Shown here: positions 1-11,179 of the stretch, piece after piece
How the letters are laid out: each line of letters starts with the position of its first letter
Numbering within the stretch: the stretch's first letter is position 1
NCBI RefSeq assembly: GCF_019331725.1
Contig: NZ_JAHBBF010000018.1
Location: 1-51,034, forward strand
Source of the DNA: Bifidobacterium saguinibicoloris
Lineage (GTDB): Bacteria; Actinomycetota; Actinomycetes; Actinomycetales; Bifidobacteriaceae
Reading direction: 5' to 3'
DNA: 51,034 bases
The notes under the pieces: model-generated
Database searches by the model: none
What the model saw: only the letters and a program-made list of their open reading frames with translations
Told to the model about the DNA's origin: nothing
Program-made: the position numbers and the translations under genes

Positions 1-65
1 CCCCGAACCGGAAGAACCCCGGCCGGAACCGCTCGGCGGCAGCGAAAGAACAACTTACACGCAAA

Positions 66-111
66 CCCCAACCAACGCAACCCCACCCCACCACAACACC
101 CCACAAACCCC
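66..111 (-). other. G-quadruplex-prone G-run cluster in the trailer of the surface-protein gene
   Basis: Runs of four C on the plus strand sit at 66-69, 81-84, 86-89, 99-102 and 108-111. The minus strand, which is the sense strand of the gene ending at 249, therefore carries five G4 runs; four of them are separated by loops of 5, 9 and 1 nt. The surrounding stretch (about 48-180) is almost free of T on the plus strand. I see no gene in positions 1-248. Confidence 0.5.
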
Positions 112-200
112 GGAAACACAACAAACCCTCGGCGTGTCGAAAACACCAAAAACACGACAACAAACCCACCCAACAACAGCCGTCGAACCCCAACACGGCA

Positions 201-233
201 ATCGGCCGGCGGCATCCACTGCCACCGGCCGAT
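201..233 (-). terminator. stem-loop after the surface-protein gene
   Basis: A 14-bp stem with one mismatch (201-214 against 220-233) and a 5-nt loop lies 16 nt beyond the stop codon of the minus-strand gene. No clear T-tract follows, so it may act as a weak terminator or as an mRNA 3'-end stabiliser. Confidence 0.5.
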
Positions 234-248
234 CCCATCAACCGCACG

Positions 249-3200
249 TCACCGCGCACCGCGACGCCTGAGCACCAGCGTCACGCCCGCGCCGGCACCG
301 GCCAACAGCAGGGCCGCCCACGCGATGGCAGCCGTGTCGGCACCCGTCGAGGCCAGACCGTTCTTGGTGGGCTTCCTACCGGAAGCGGAAGCACCGCCCT
401 TCCCAGCGCCGCCCTTCCCAGCGCCGACACCACCGCCCTGACCGCCCTGACCCGGCTCGGAACCACCCGGCTGCCCCGGCTGCGACGGCTGCGGCTTGGC
501 GCCCACGTGCAGCGTGATCGTCTTGGTTTCCCCGTTGACGGTGAGCTTCACCGTGACGTCGCCCGCCTTGACGGCGGTGAGCCGGCCGGTCCGTGCATCC
601 ACGACGACCGCGGTGGAACCGTTCGCCTGGTCCACGGCCTTGCCGATGCCGTCGTCAACGGTCACGCCCTTACCGGACCACACGTAGCTGACCGGCCATT
701 GCACCGGCACCGTGCGCGTGCCGTTCTCCTGCGTGAACGTGGCGGACAGGTCGACGGACGACCCCTCCTGCAGCGAGATCCCCTCGGCGACCGGCTTGCC
801 ATCGGAGCCGAGCACCGTGAGCGAACCGGCATCGATCTGCGGTCTCGTCTCCGCGCGCATCCAGCCGAGACGGGCCAACGGCGACGCCGTGGCGACGGAA
901 CCCACCTCGCCGGAGGACGGGTTGACGCCGAGCATCGTCCAGCCGATGAAGCCGCCGTTGTCCGGCGTGCTCGCCGGGCCCTTGCCGCTGTTGCCGTTGG
1001 TGATCTGGCTGACGCCATTGAACGCGGTGGCGTTGAATCCGCCCACGTGACCGTTGACGATGGCGATCGACTTGCCGCTGTCCGCGCGGAAGTCGGACAG
1101 CTCCTTGGCGAACCGGGCGGCTTCGGTGCGGTCGCCCAGCTGGCTGTTCTTGGACGGCAGGTAGTCGTCGATCGGCATGTGCGTGAACACGAGCACGCCG
1201 GTGACGGCGGCGTCCTTCTTCGCCGCGGCGAGCTGCTCCTCGAGCATCTTCAGCTGGTCGACGCCCTGGCCGTGCAACGTGCCGGAGGACGAGTCGAGCG
1301 TGATGACCTTGGTGACCTTGCCGGAGCCTTTGGCCTTGACGTCGGTGTGGCTGCTGGCGGTGCCGATCACCTTCTCGAAGGTGGCGATGCTCCGGTCGCC
1401 CATCTGCTCGTGGTTGCCGGGCACGTACAGGTACGGCAGGTCCTTGGGGACCTCCTCGTCGAGGATCTGCTTGGCGAACGCGAGGTCCGCCTCGCTGCCT
1501 TCGTCGACGAAGTCGCCGTCGATGACCATGAGGTCCGGTTTCGCGGCGGCGATCTGACGGATCGTCTCACGGGCGTGCGCCACATTGGCGCCGTCCGGGT
1601 CGCGGGCCACGAACTGTGCGTCGCTCATGACCGCCACCTTGAGCGGGCGGGAAGCGACGTCGGACGTGCCGGTGGCGATGACCGGATCATGCACCGGCGT
1701 GTTCGCGGGCTCCTGCGCGTCCGGGGCGACGACCTCCTCGAGGTCGGAGAGGGTGATGTCGCCGTGGTAGGAGGCAGTGGAGCGGATCTCCATGATGCGG
1801 ATGCGCTGGAGGGTCAGCGGGTAGGCGGTGCCGGCGGGCACGGGGAACGAGACCTGCTTCCAGCCGGTCCAGTCGATGTTCGGGCCGTTGAGGTTCGTGG
1901 TGACGCCGTCGCCGGTGACCACCTGGATGCGCGGCCAGGCGCCGGAGCCGTCGCCCTTGATCCACAGGGTCAGCATCTGCGGCTGGCCGTCGAGCACCTT
2001 GTCCGCGGGCAGGACCGCGTAGTAGCCGCGGGTGGCGGTGCTTTGCGTGAAGTCGTATTGCAGGCGCAGGCCCTTGAGCCCGGTGGCGTGGCCGTCGGCC
2101 GGCTCGAGCGAGCCGGTGGCGCGCGCCTGGTCGGCCTTCCATTGGGCGGCGTCGGCGAAGTCGAGCACGGGCACGCTCTTCAGGCCCACGGTGACGGCCT
2201 GCTGCACGGTGACGTCGGCGCCGTCCGCGCCGGCTTTGGCGATGGTGTAGGTGAGGGTGGCCGCGCCGGAGTCGACCAGCGGGGTGAGCAGGAACGTGCC
2301 GTCCGATTGCGGTTCGGCCTTGACGACGCCGTCGCCGCCGGAGACGGTGATGTCGCGCGGTTCGACGAGCGCGTCGTAGCCGTCGGCGTCGTAGCCGGTG
2401 ATGGTGGTGGAGGCGGTGTCGGTCTTCTGCTGCAGCGACACGGTGGAGTCGGACGCGACGGCGTGGTCGAGCCGGCCGAGCACGGTCACGTCGCTGCTGG
2501 CGGTGGCGCCCTGCGTGGTGAACGTGACGGTGCCGGCGCCGTGCCTGGCGCCGCGCACGACGGCCGTCGAACCGGCGGCGGCGGACGGCTGTTCGAGCGC
2601 GACGTCGCCGCGTGCGGCGAACGTGCCGTCGGAGGCGAGACGTGCGCCGTTGGACGCAACGCCGGAGCCGGCGAACGTGCGGGTCAGGCCTGCGAACACG
2701 CGCGTCCCGGCCTTCGCGGCGGCGGGCTTGACCTGCGCGTCGGCGAGCGTGGTGGCGCTGGCGGAGCTGCGGAACACGAGCGCGTTGGCAACGGAGCGTT
2801 CGTTGCCGTCGGAGGGGCGGTTCACGATCCGCGGTGCGGTGGTGCCGGCCTTGCGGGCGATCATCGTGGCGGAGCCGCCGCCGTCGAGGTTGACGGCGTT
2901 CCAGGCGCCGAACGCCTGCAGCTGCCGTGCCATCTCGTACAGGGTCATGCCGGCGCTGTCCGCCTGGTTGCCGTCCACTTCGAGCAGGTACAGGCGGGTG
3001 CCGTCCTTGCTGATGCCGGCGGCCATGCGCGCGTGCTTGTAGTCGTTGTCCTGCTGCACGGTGATGGCGCCCGCGTTCATGAGTTCGGCGCCGCCGCCCG
3101 CGGCGACCTTGACGTTCTTGTCGAGTCCGACGGTGACCTGCACGGGTTCGGCCGGCGTGAGCGCGGCGACGGCGTCGCCCTGCGTTCCGGTGCCGACGAG

Positions 3201-4118
3201 GATCGCCTCGCCGTCGGCGAGCGCGGTGTCCGCGGCGAGGTCGTCGATGGCGCCGACGCGTTCGACCTTGCCGTCCTTGATCCATGCGGCGTGCACGTTG
3301 GCGGCGTTGGCTGCGGTGAACACGTTCTTCAGCGGCCACGTGCCCCAGGCGCGCGTGTAGTAGGCGAGGCCGTCGGCCTCAAGGGACGGCGAGTTGACGC
3401 TGGCGATCGGCTGCGGCTTGCCTTGCGCGCCGTCGGCGCCGAACGTGACGGTGGAGGCGCCGGTGAGCTGTTGGATGGCGGCTTTGCCGTTCGCGTCGAC
3501 GGTCACGGCGTTCTGCGCGCCGGGTGAGATGGAGCGGATGCCGGAGGCGGCGGACGCATTCGTGTTGACGGGCGCGTTGGAGGCGTTCATGTCGAAGAAG
3601 TCGGAGTTGACGGCGGCCACGACCTTCGGGTCGTTCGCGATCTGTTGGGAGACGGGTGCGACGCCGGCGACCGAGCCGGTGTCGACGAGGTCCATGGACA
3701 GCGTGGGTTCGGTGGTGTCCGCCACCAGCACGTTGCCGGTCACCCAGCGGTTCGCGTCGCCGTTGAACGTGCTGAAGGAGGTGACGTCGAGTCCGGGGGC
3801 GACCTGCGCGGTGTCGCGCGTTTTGAGGACGCTGTTTCCCGTGCTGAAGTCAAGTGCAGAGCCGTTGGCCGCAGGGGTTTCCGGCGTGGCGGCGGCCGTC
3901 GCGGCGGTTGCGGCGCCGGCGGGTGCGACGGCAAGGATGCCGGCCGCGGCCAGTGCGGCGAGGCATGCCGTCAGGCGTGCGACGACGCCGCTGCGGTGCG
4001 GTGCCGGTTGTGGCGCGGTGCGCGTGTCTTGTGTGTCTTGTGCGATGCGTGCGGCCTGTTCGGTTCGCCCGGTCTGTTCGGTTCGTTCGGTTCGACTGGC
4101 TGGTGTGCGTGAACGCAT
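249..4118 (-). CDS. cell-wall-anchored phosphodiester glycosidase / metallophosphoesterase fusion
   Basis: A protein of 1289 residues. The start at 4118 is chosen because a GGAGAAGGG ribosome-binding site lies 7 nt upstream. A charged N-terminus precedes a hydrophobic stretch near 46-70, which fits a long signal peptide. Residues about 165-450 form a phosphodiester-glycosidase (NAGPA/DUF2233) domain with the signature NLDGGGSATM at 410-419. A beta-sandwich middle region follows. A calcineurin-like metallophosphoesterase domain runs from about 825 to 1080, with GDFVD, GNHE (901-904), THMP and GH motifs. Its first motif reads SDAQF (D833, Q835), so the usual DxH histidine is glutamine. An Ig-like region, a Gly/Gln-rich linker, an LASTG sorting signal (1255-1259), a membrane helix and an Arg-rich tail end the protein. 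Family knowledge suggests attack on glycosyl phosphodiesters, perhaps teichoic-acid-like polymers or host glycans. The substrate is not visible from sequence. Confidence 0.8.
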   Translation of the reverse strand: MRSRTPASRTERTEQTGRTEQAARIAQDTQDTRTAPQPAPHRSGVVARLTACLAALAAAGILAVAPAGAATAATAAATPETPAANGSALDFSTGNSVLKTRDTAQVAPGLDVTSFSTFNGDANRWVTGNVLVADTTEPTLSMDLVDTGSVAGVAPVSQQIANDPKVVAAVNSDFFDMNASNAPVNTNASAASGIRSISPGAQNAVTVDANGKAAIQQLTGASTVTFGADGAQGKPQPIASVNSPSLEADGLAYYTRAWGTWPLKNVFTAANAANVHAAWIKDGKVERVGAIDDLAADTALADGEAILVGTGTQGDAVAALTPAEPVQVTVGLDKNVKVAAGGGAELMNAGAITVQQDNDYKHARMAAGISKDGTRLYLLEVDGNQADSAGMTLYEMARQLQAFGAWNAVNLDGGGSATMIARKAGTTAPRIVNRPSDGNERSVANALVFRSSASATTLADAQVKPAAAKAGTRVFAGLTRTFAGSGVASNGARLASDGTFAARGDVALEQPSAAAGSTAVVRGARHGAGTVTFTTQGATASSDVTVLGRLDHAVASDSTVSLQQKTDTASTTITGYDADGYDALVEPRDITVSGGDGVVKAEPQSDGTFLLTPLVDSGAATLTYTIAKAGADGADVTVQQAVTVGLKSVPVLDFADAAQWKADQARATGSLEPADGHATGLKGLRLQYDFTQSTATRGYYAVLPADKVLDGQPQMLTLWIKGDGSGAWPRIQVVTGDGVTTNLNGPNIDWTGWKQVSFPVPAGTAYPLTLQRIRIMEIRSTASYHGDITLSDLEEVVAPDAQEPANTPVHDPVIATGTSDVASRPLKVAVMSDAQFVARDPDGANVAHARETIRQIAAAKPDLMVIDGDFVDEGSEADLAFAKQILDEEVPKDLPYLYVPGNHEQMGDRSIATFEKVIGTASSHTDVKAKGSGKVTKVITLDSSSGTLHGQGVDQLKMLEEQLAAAKKDAAVTGVLVFTHMPIDDYLPSKNSQLGDRTEAARFAKELSDFRADSGKSIAIVNGHVGGFNATAFNGVSQITNGNSGKGPASTPDNGGFIGWTMLGVNPSSGEVGSVATASPLARLGWMRAETRPQIDAGSLTVLGSDGKPVAEGISLQEGSSVDLSATFTQENGTRTVPVQWPVSYVWSGKGVTVDDGIGKAVDQANGSTAVVVDARTGRLTAVKAGDVTVKLTVNGETKTITLHVGAKPQPSQPGQPGGSEPGQGGQGGGVGAGKGGAGKGGASASGRKPTKNGLASTGADTAAIAWAALLLAGAGAGVTLVLRRRGAR

Positions 4119-4307
4119 GTGCGGTCCCTTCTCCGTGTTCCTCATGCAGGTCCCACACGTTCCGGCCGCATGTGTTCCGCCGTTCCGATCCGGGACGGAG
4201 GGACACGCGCGAAGGCGCGTCGGATGCACGATGCCGTCTTCAGGGTGCCGGCCGAAACCGAACGGCGGATGACGAACCGCCCATCGCCAGTTGAACTCCG
4301 GATGACC

Positions 4308-4375
4308 GTTGCGCAACCGGATGCACGCGCATCCTCCCGTTCCATGGCGGTTCCGGCGGGCGCACCGGGTACTCT
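4308..4375 (+). promoter_or_regulatory. candidate upp promoter region
   Basis: The perfect palindrome GTTGCGCAAC lies at 4308-4317. A TACTCT hexamer at 4370-4375 ends only 8 nt before the upp ATG. If it is the -10 box, the transcript would be nearly leaderless. I see no good -35 box, so this is a weak assignment. Confidence 0.25.
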
Positions 4376-4383
4376 TGGGAACC

Positions 4384-5025
4384 ATGGAACTTCACGTTTT
4401 GAATCATCCGCTCGTCGAGCACAAGCTGACCGTGCTCCGCGACAAGAAGACCCCGTCCTCCACCTTCCGCGAGCTCGTCTCCGAACTCGTCATGCTCGAG
4501 GCGTACGAGGCCACGCGCGACCTGTCCGTCGTGGCCACGCCGATCGAGACCCCGGTGGCCCCGATGACCGGCAAGAAGCTGGCCGAGCCGCGCCCGATCA
4601 TCGTGCCCGTGCTGCGCGCCGGCCTCGGCATGCTCGACGGCATGACCCGCCTGCTGCCCACCGCCGAAGTCGGATTCCTCGGCATGAAGCGCGACGAGGA
4701 GCACCCCACCCAGCAGATCACGTACGCGAACCGTCTCCCGGACGACCTGTCCGGACGCCAGTGCTTCCTCATCGACCCGATGCTCGCCACCGGCGGCACG
4801 CTCGTCGCCGCCACCCACTACCTGGCCGAACGCGGCGCCAAGGACGTCACGGCGATCAACATCATCGCCGCGCCGGAAGGCATCAAGTACGTCGAGGAGC
4901 ACATCGATCCGTCCATCGACTTCAAGGTCGTGGTGTGCGCCGTCGACGAGAAGCTCAACGACAAGTGCTACATCGTGCCGGGTCTGGGCGACGCCGGCGA
5001 CCGCCTGTACGGCGTCATCGACTGA
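4384..5025 (+). CDS. upp: uracil phosphoribosyltransferase
   Basis: A cytoplasmic pyrimidine-salvage enzyme that converts uracil and PRPP to UMP. The product is 213 residues, a normal length for the family, beginning [10 protein letters not shown]. The PRPP-binding loop DPMLATGGT starts near residue 131, and the C-terminus [11 protein letters not shown] is the expected uracil-binding end. The ATG at 4384 is preferred over upstream in-frame ATGs because family alignments begin at MELHV; the Shine-Dalgarno is poor (TTGGGA). The gene is divergent from the surface-protein gene and is followed by a strong terminator, so it is probably monocistronic. Confidence 0.97.
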   Translation: MELHVLNHPLVEHKLTVLRDKKTPSSTFRELVSELVMLEAYEATRDLSVVATPIETPVAPMTGKKLAEPRPIIVPVLRAGLGMLDGMTRLLPTAEVGFLGMKRDEEHPTQQITYANRLPDDLSGRQCFLIDPMLATGGTLVAATHYLAERGAKDVTAINIIAAPEGIKYVEEHIDPSIDFKVVVCAVDEKLNDKCYIVPGLGDAGDRLYGVID

Positions 5026-5044
5026 CGCCGTAGGCGAGGCATAC

Positions 5045-5064
5045 GGGACGTCGGACGACGTCCC
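5045..5064 (+). other. small hairpin downstream of upp
   Basis: GGGACGTC and GACGTCCC form an 8-bp stem around a 4-nt loop, 20 nt after the upp stop and just ahead of the main terminator. Confidence 0.4.
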
Positions 5065-5075
5065 GAACCCATCGG

Positions 5076-5111
5076 AAAACGTACGCCAAGACGCGCTTGG
5101 CGTACGTTTTT
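5076..5111 (+). terminator. rho-independent terminator of upp
   Basis: A long stem (5076-5090 with 5096-5111) around the 5-nt loop ACGCG ends in five T on the plus strand and begins with four A, so it could work in both directions. It separates upp from rlmH. Confidence 0.9.
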
Positions 5112-5169
5112 CATATCGGCTTCCCTATCGGACGGACCATCGGACACCATCAAGGACGGACGGAACCAC

Positions 5170-5649
5170 ATGCAGATCGACATCATCGCGCCCGGACGCG
5201 TGAAGGAACGCTACCTGCGCGACGCCATCGACGAATACTCGAAACGCCTCTCACGCTACTGCCGGCTCAACATCATCGAAGTGGCCGACGAGAAGACGCC
5301 CGAACACGCCTCCGAAGGCGTCGAACGCCAGATCAAGGCGAAGGAGGGCGAACGCATCGCCAAACATCTCAAGGACAACGCGTTCGTCATCGCCCTCGCC
5401 ATCGACGGCAGACAACTGTCCAGCGAGGAACTGGCCGCGAAGATGGCGGACTGGACGCTGCACGGCGTAAGCCACATCCAACTGGTCATCGGCGGATCCA
5501 TCGGACTGGACGACGCGATCCTGCGCCGCGCCGATTTCAAGTTGAGCTTCTCGAAGATGACGTTCCCTCACCAGCTCATGCGCGTCATCCTGCTCGAACA
5601 GGTCTACCGGGCGTACAAGATCAACGCCGGCGAACCGTACCACAAGTAG
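5170..5649 (+). CDS. rlmH: 23S rRNA (pseudouridine1915-N3)-methyltransferase
   Basis: A SPOUT-fold methyltransferase that methylates pseudouridine 1915 in helix 69 of 23S rRNA on assembled ribosomes. The 159-residue product matches the usual 155-160. Family motifs are present: the N-terminal [23 protein letters not shown] region, the AdoMet-binding IGGSIGLDD loop, and the conserved [24 protein letters not shown] C-terminal segment ending GEPYHK. The Shine-Dalgarno AAGGACGG precedes the ATG. The gene leads the gluQ gene by 10 nt, so the two are probably co-transcribed. Confidence 0.97.
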   Translation: MQIDIIAPGRVKERYLRDAIDEYSKRLSRYCRLNIIEVADEKTPEHASEGVERQIKAKEGERIAKHLKDNAFVIALAIDGRQLSSEELAAKMADWTLHGVSHIQLVIGGSIGLDDAILRRADFKLSFSKMTFPHQLMRVILLEQVYRAYKINAGEPYHK

Positions 5650-5659
5650 GACGGACGGC

Positions 5660-6778
5660 ATGACGGGACGATTCGCGCCGACCCCTTCCGGGCGCATGCA
5701 CATCGGCAACATGACGGCGATGCTGGCCGCGTGGCTGGACTCCAGGGCGCACGGCGGACGCATGCTGCTGCGCATCGAGGACATCGACACCCCGCGCGTG
5801 CTGCCCGACGCCGACCGGTGGATCATGGACGACCTCGCCTGGCTCGGACTCGACTGGGACGGCGAGCCGGTCTACCAGTCGCGGCGACTCGACCTGTACG
5901 AACAGGCGCTGCGGCTGTTGGAACCGCAGACCGTCGACGGCGACCCGCTCGTCTACCCGTGCTTCTGCTCGCGCGCGGACATCCGCGCCGCGTCCGCCCC
6001 GCAGGAGGGCGACGGCTTCCAGATCTACCCCGGCACCTGCCGCCGGCTCATGCGCGACCATCCTGACGAGGTCGCCGCGCGTCTGGCGCGCGGCGACCGT
6101 CATTCGCTGCGCATCGCGATGCCGTGCGGCGGCGCGGCCTGCGTCGGAACCGGTGCGGATGGCGGGACCGACGGTGCCGTCACGGTCGACGACCGCGTAT
6201 ACGGGCCGCAGACGTTCGACCTCGCGCACGACATCGGCGATTCGGTGATCCGACGGTCCGACGGCCTGTTCGGCTACCAGTTCGTCGTCACCGTGGACGA
6301 TCTCGCGATGGGCGTCGACTCCGTGGTGCGCGGACGGGACCTGCTGCGTTCCGCCGCACTGCAGTCGTTCATCCGCGGACGGCTCATCGCGGGAGGATTC
6401 CCCGCGGCAGCGTCGTCTGCCGGGAGCCTGTCCGATTCCGACTGCATCGCGTCGCCCGCCCATCCCGTGTACACGCATATCCCGCTCATCGACAACGCTG
6501 CCGGACGTCGCCTCGCCAAACGCGAACGGTCGCTGGACATGGGTGCGCTGCGCCGATGCGGCGTCACCGCCGAACAGGTGACGGGCGTATGCGCGTGGCT
6601 GCTGCGGCTCGTCGACCGGCCCGAACCATGCACGGCGCACGACCTGCTCGACACGTTCCGCGCGGATGGATGGGAGCCGCTGCGGGCGGATCACACGGAC
6701 CGTCGGCTCGACCCGGACGATCCGCACATGCCCGCGTGGTTGGCCGGTGCATTGCGAAACGAGCCGGCATCGGCGTGA
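5660..6778 (+). CDS. gluQ: glutamyl-Q tRNA(Asp) synthetase-like protein
   Basis: A class I glutamyl-tRNA synthetase homologue of 372 residues that lacks the C-terminal anticodon-binding domain of GltX. The HIGH motif appears as HIGN at 14-17 after RFAPTPSG. The KMSKS-equivalent reads RRLAKRERS near 285. Cysteines in YPCFCSR (about 100-102) and YPGTCRR fit the zinc site of the YadB/GluQ family. The family loads glutamate onto queuosine in the tRNA(Asp) anticodon. The protein is longer than E. coli YadB (about 300). The start is supported by position directly after rlmH. An alternative is a divergent tRNA-Glu ligase, but the missing anticodon domain argues against it. Confidence 0.88.
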   Translation: MTGRFAPTPSGRMHIGNMTAMLAAWLDSRAHGGRMLLRIEDIDTPRVLPDADRWIMDDLAWLGLDWDGEPVYQSRRLDLYEQALRLLEPQTVDGDPLVYPCFCSRADIRAASAPQEGDGFQIYPGTCRRLMRDHPDEVAARLARGDRHSLRIAMPCGGAACVGTGADGGTDGAVTVDDRVYGPQTFDLAHDIGDSVIRRSDGLFGYQFVVTVDDLAMGVDSVVRGRDLLRSAALQSFIRGRLIAGGFPAAASSAGSLSDSDCIASPAHPVYTHIPLIDNAAGRRLAKRERSLDMGALRRCGVTAEQVTGVCAWLLRLVDRPEPCTAHDLLDTFRADGWEPLRADHTDRRLDPDDPHMPAWLAGALRNEPASA

Positions 6779-6981
6779 CCGTCTGCTTCGCGGAAACCCC
6801 TCTCCGCGAAGCAAGTCGGTACGGGTCAACCCAACCGCTTCGCCAGACGCCATCCCGGCGAAACAAGTCGGAACAACCCAACCCGGCCACTTCGCATGCA
6901 GGCCCCGAACCCTGCCGGCACGCACGCGCGGTGTAGGCTGGAGGCATCATCGGCAACACTTGGCTTATGGGAGGGATTGCC

Positions 6982-8127
6982 ATGTCGAAAGCTTTGAGGA
7001 ACGCCATCATCGGCGGCGCGGCGCTGGCCGGCGCGGCCGCATGGGCCATGGCCCCGCGCTCGTTCAACGACAAACGCCGCAACTTCGTGCCGGTCATCCC
7101 GGACGTCTGGTACGCGCACCGCGGCCTGCACGACGCCGGTTCCGGCCTGGTGGGCGTGGCCGATATCCCGGACTACACGGGCGACAACCCGCTGAGCGCC
7201 GCCGCGGACACCACCGAGGCGTCCATCGCGGAGAACGCGGACTACGTGGCGCTGGCGCGACGCATGGCCATGAAGGCCGGATACGGCACGCCGGACGAGA
7301 CCGGCCCCATCGCGCCGGAGAACTCGCTGGCCGCGTTCGCCGCCGCCTGCGAAGCCGGATATGGCATCGAACTGGACCTGCAGCTCACGCTCGACGGCCA
7401 GGTCGTCGTCGTGCACGACGCGGACCTCCTGCGCGTGGCCGGCGACCCGCGGCTCGTCAGGGACCTCACCTACGACGAGCTCACGCGCATCCCCCTGTTC
7501 CCCGCCGCCCGCGCCGACGGCCACGGCTCCAAGCCGGGCGACCTCAAAGCGCATCCGCTGCCGGGCGCGGACGAGAAGCCGCCGCTCGTGGTGACGCCGT
7601 CGAGCGCGCCTGAAGGCTACTACCAGCATGTGCCGCTGTTCTCCGACGTGCTCAAGGTGGTGGCCGGCCGCGCGCCGCTCATCGTGGAGTACAAGTTCAG
7701 CGACAACAGCGCGTGGGGCGCCCGCGAGGAGGAGCTCATGGAGAAGGGCCATGCGCTGCTCGACGCCTACAGCGGCCCGTACGTCATCGAATCGTTCCAT
7801 CCGGGCGCGGTGAACTGGTACAAGACGCATCATCCAGAGGTGTGCCGCGGCCAGTTGAGCTGGCCCGCGCCGTTCAAGGCCGGCAATCCACTGGAATGGG
7901 CGGCCGGTCTGTTGGCGTTCGACTGGTTGTCCCGTCCTGATTTCGTGGCGTACGACTGGACCGGCGGCGCGTCGCCGCAGGTGCGTCTGGCGCGTGCGAT
8001 GGGTGCGACGACGGTGTCGTGGACGGTGCGTTCCAGCGCCGAGCTGGCGGACTGCGATCAGTGGTTCGACCATCACATCTTCGAGGCGTTCGTTCCGGCG
8101 GAGCACGGAGCGTCTTCCGCGTTGTAG
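6982..8127 (+). CDS. glycerophosphodiester phosphodiesterase family protein
   Basis: The product is 381 residues from the ATG at 6982, chosen over the ATG 15 nt upstream because GGGAGGG lies 6 nt before it. An N-terminal hydrophobic segment (about 8-26) should anchor the protein in the membrane. The GDPD TIM-barrel signatures are visible: YAHRGLH near 43-49, PENSLAAF, the metal-binding E-x-D in GIELDLQL (near 130), and VVHDADLL. The family hydrolyses glycerophosphodiesters to glycerol-3-phosphate and an alcohol. A 70-residue insertion between HRG and PENS is rich in charged and Ala residues. The gene converges on clpB across a shared terminator. Confidence 0.92.
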   Translation: MSKALRNAIIGGAALAGAAAWAMAPRSFNDKRRNFVPVIPDVWYAHRGLHDAGSGLVGVADIPDYTGDNPLSAAADTTEASIAENADYVALARRMAMKAGYGTPDETGPIAPENSLAAFAAACEAGYGIELDLQLTLDGQVVVVHDADLLRVAGDPRLVRDLTYDELTRIPLFPAARADGHGSKPGDLKAHPLPGADEKPPLVVTPSSAPEGYYQHVPLFSDVLKVVAGRAPLIVEYKFSDNSAWGAREEELMEKGHALLDAYSGPYVIESFHPGAVNWYKTHHPEVCRGQLSWPAPFKAGNPLEWAAGLLAFDWLSRPDFVAYDWTGGASPQVRLARAMGATTVSWTVRSSAELADCDQWFDHHIFEAFVPAEHGASSAL

Positions 8128-8232
8128 ACGGCTCGACGTACCACACGTACGCCCATCGCCGTCTACGCCTTGAACCCGCACACGTGCCCGCCTGCACTTC
8201 GTTCCGGCGGAGCACTGAAGCCGAATAACGCA

Positions 8233-8267
8233 AATGGCCGGCTCCCCGTTTGAGGGAGCCGGCCATT
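8233..8267. terminator. bidirectional terminator between the GDPD gene and clpB
   Basis: A perfect 14-bp stem (8233-8246 with 8254-8267) around a 7-nt loop, flanked by A-rich sequence on one side and T-containing sequence on the other, sits between two convergent genes. Confidence 0.85.
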
Positions 8268-8283
8268 GCTATTCAGTCACGCG

Positions 8284-10980
<2,697 letters not shown>

Positions 10981-11055
10981 AAGTCTGTCCTCCAAGTCTC
11001 TTGGGCCCGTCGGATTGCGGTCCGGAGTGCTCCGGATCGCCGGCCGCCGGGCGTC

Positions 11056-11074
11056 CATGTCATGTTCTGACATG
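11056..11074. repeat. inverted repeat in the clpB leader
   Basis: CATGTCA-TGTTC-TGACATG is a perfect 7-bp inverted repeat with a 5-nt centre inside the clpB 5' leader. It could be a second operator or an mRNA hairpin. Confidence 0.4.
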
Positions 11075-11093
11075 TCCAACCGACCTGGAGGAC

Positions 11094-11129
11094 ATTCTAT
11101 TCCCAAAACTTGAGCGCTCGTGGCTCAAG
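11094..11129 (-). promoter_or_regulatory. HAIR operator and -10 box of clpB
   Basis: CTTGAGC-N7-GCTCAAG at 11109-11129 fits the HspR-associated inverted repeat consensus (CTTGAGT-N7-ACTCAAG) with one symmetric change per arm. On the minus strand TAGAAT (11099-11094) lies 10 nt downstream and is the likely -10 box, so HspR binding would cover the promoter. Confidence 0.88.
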
Positions 11130-11179
11130 TTTGTGATTCGGGCGATACGGATACCCGCAAACGGCTCGGAGGCCGCAGG

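Noticed and set aside
4118..4385. N-terminal 89-residue extension of the surface protein
   Set aside because: It would run through the divergent upp promoter region and has no ribosome-binding site, while a strong one precedes 4118.
10981..11106. 42-residue N-terminal extension of ClpB
   Set aside because: It would start inside the promoter beside the HAIR box; the canonical MEQKF start has its own ribosome-binding site.
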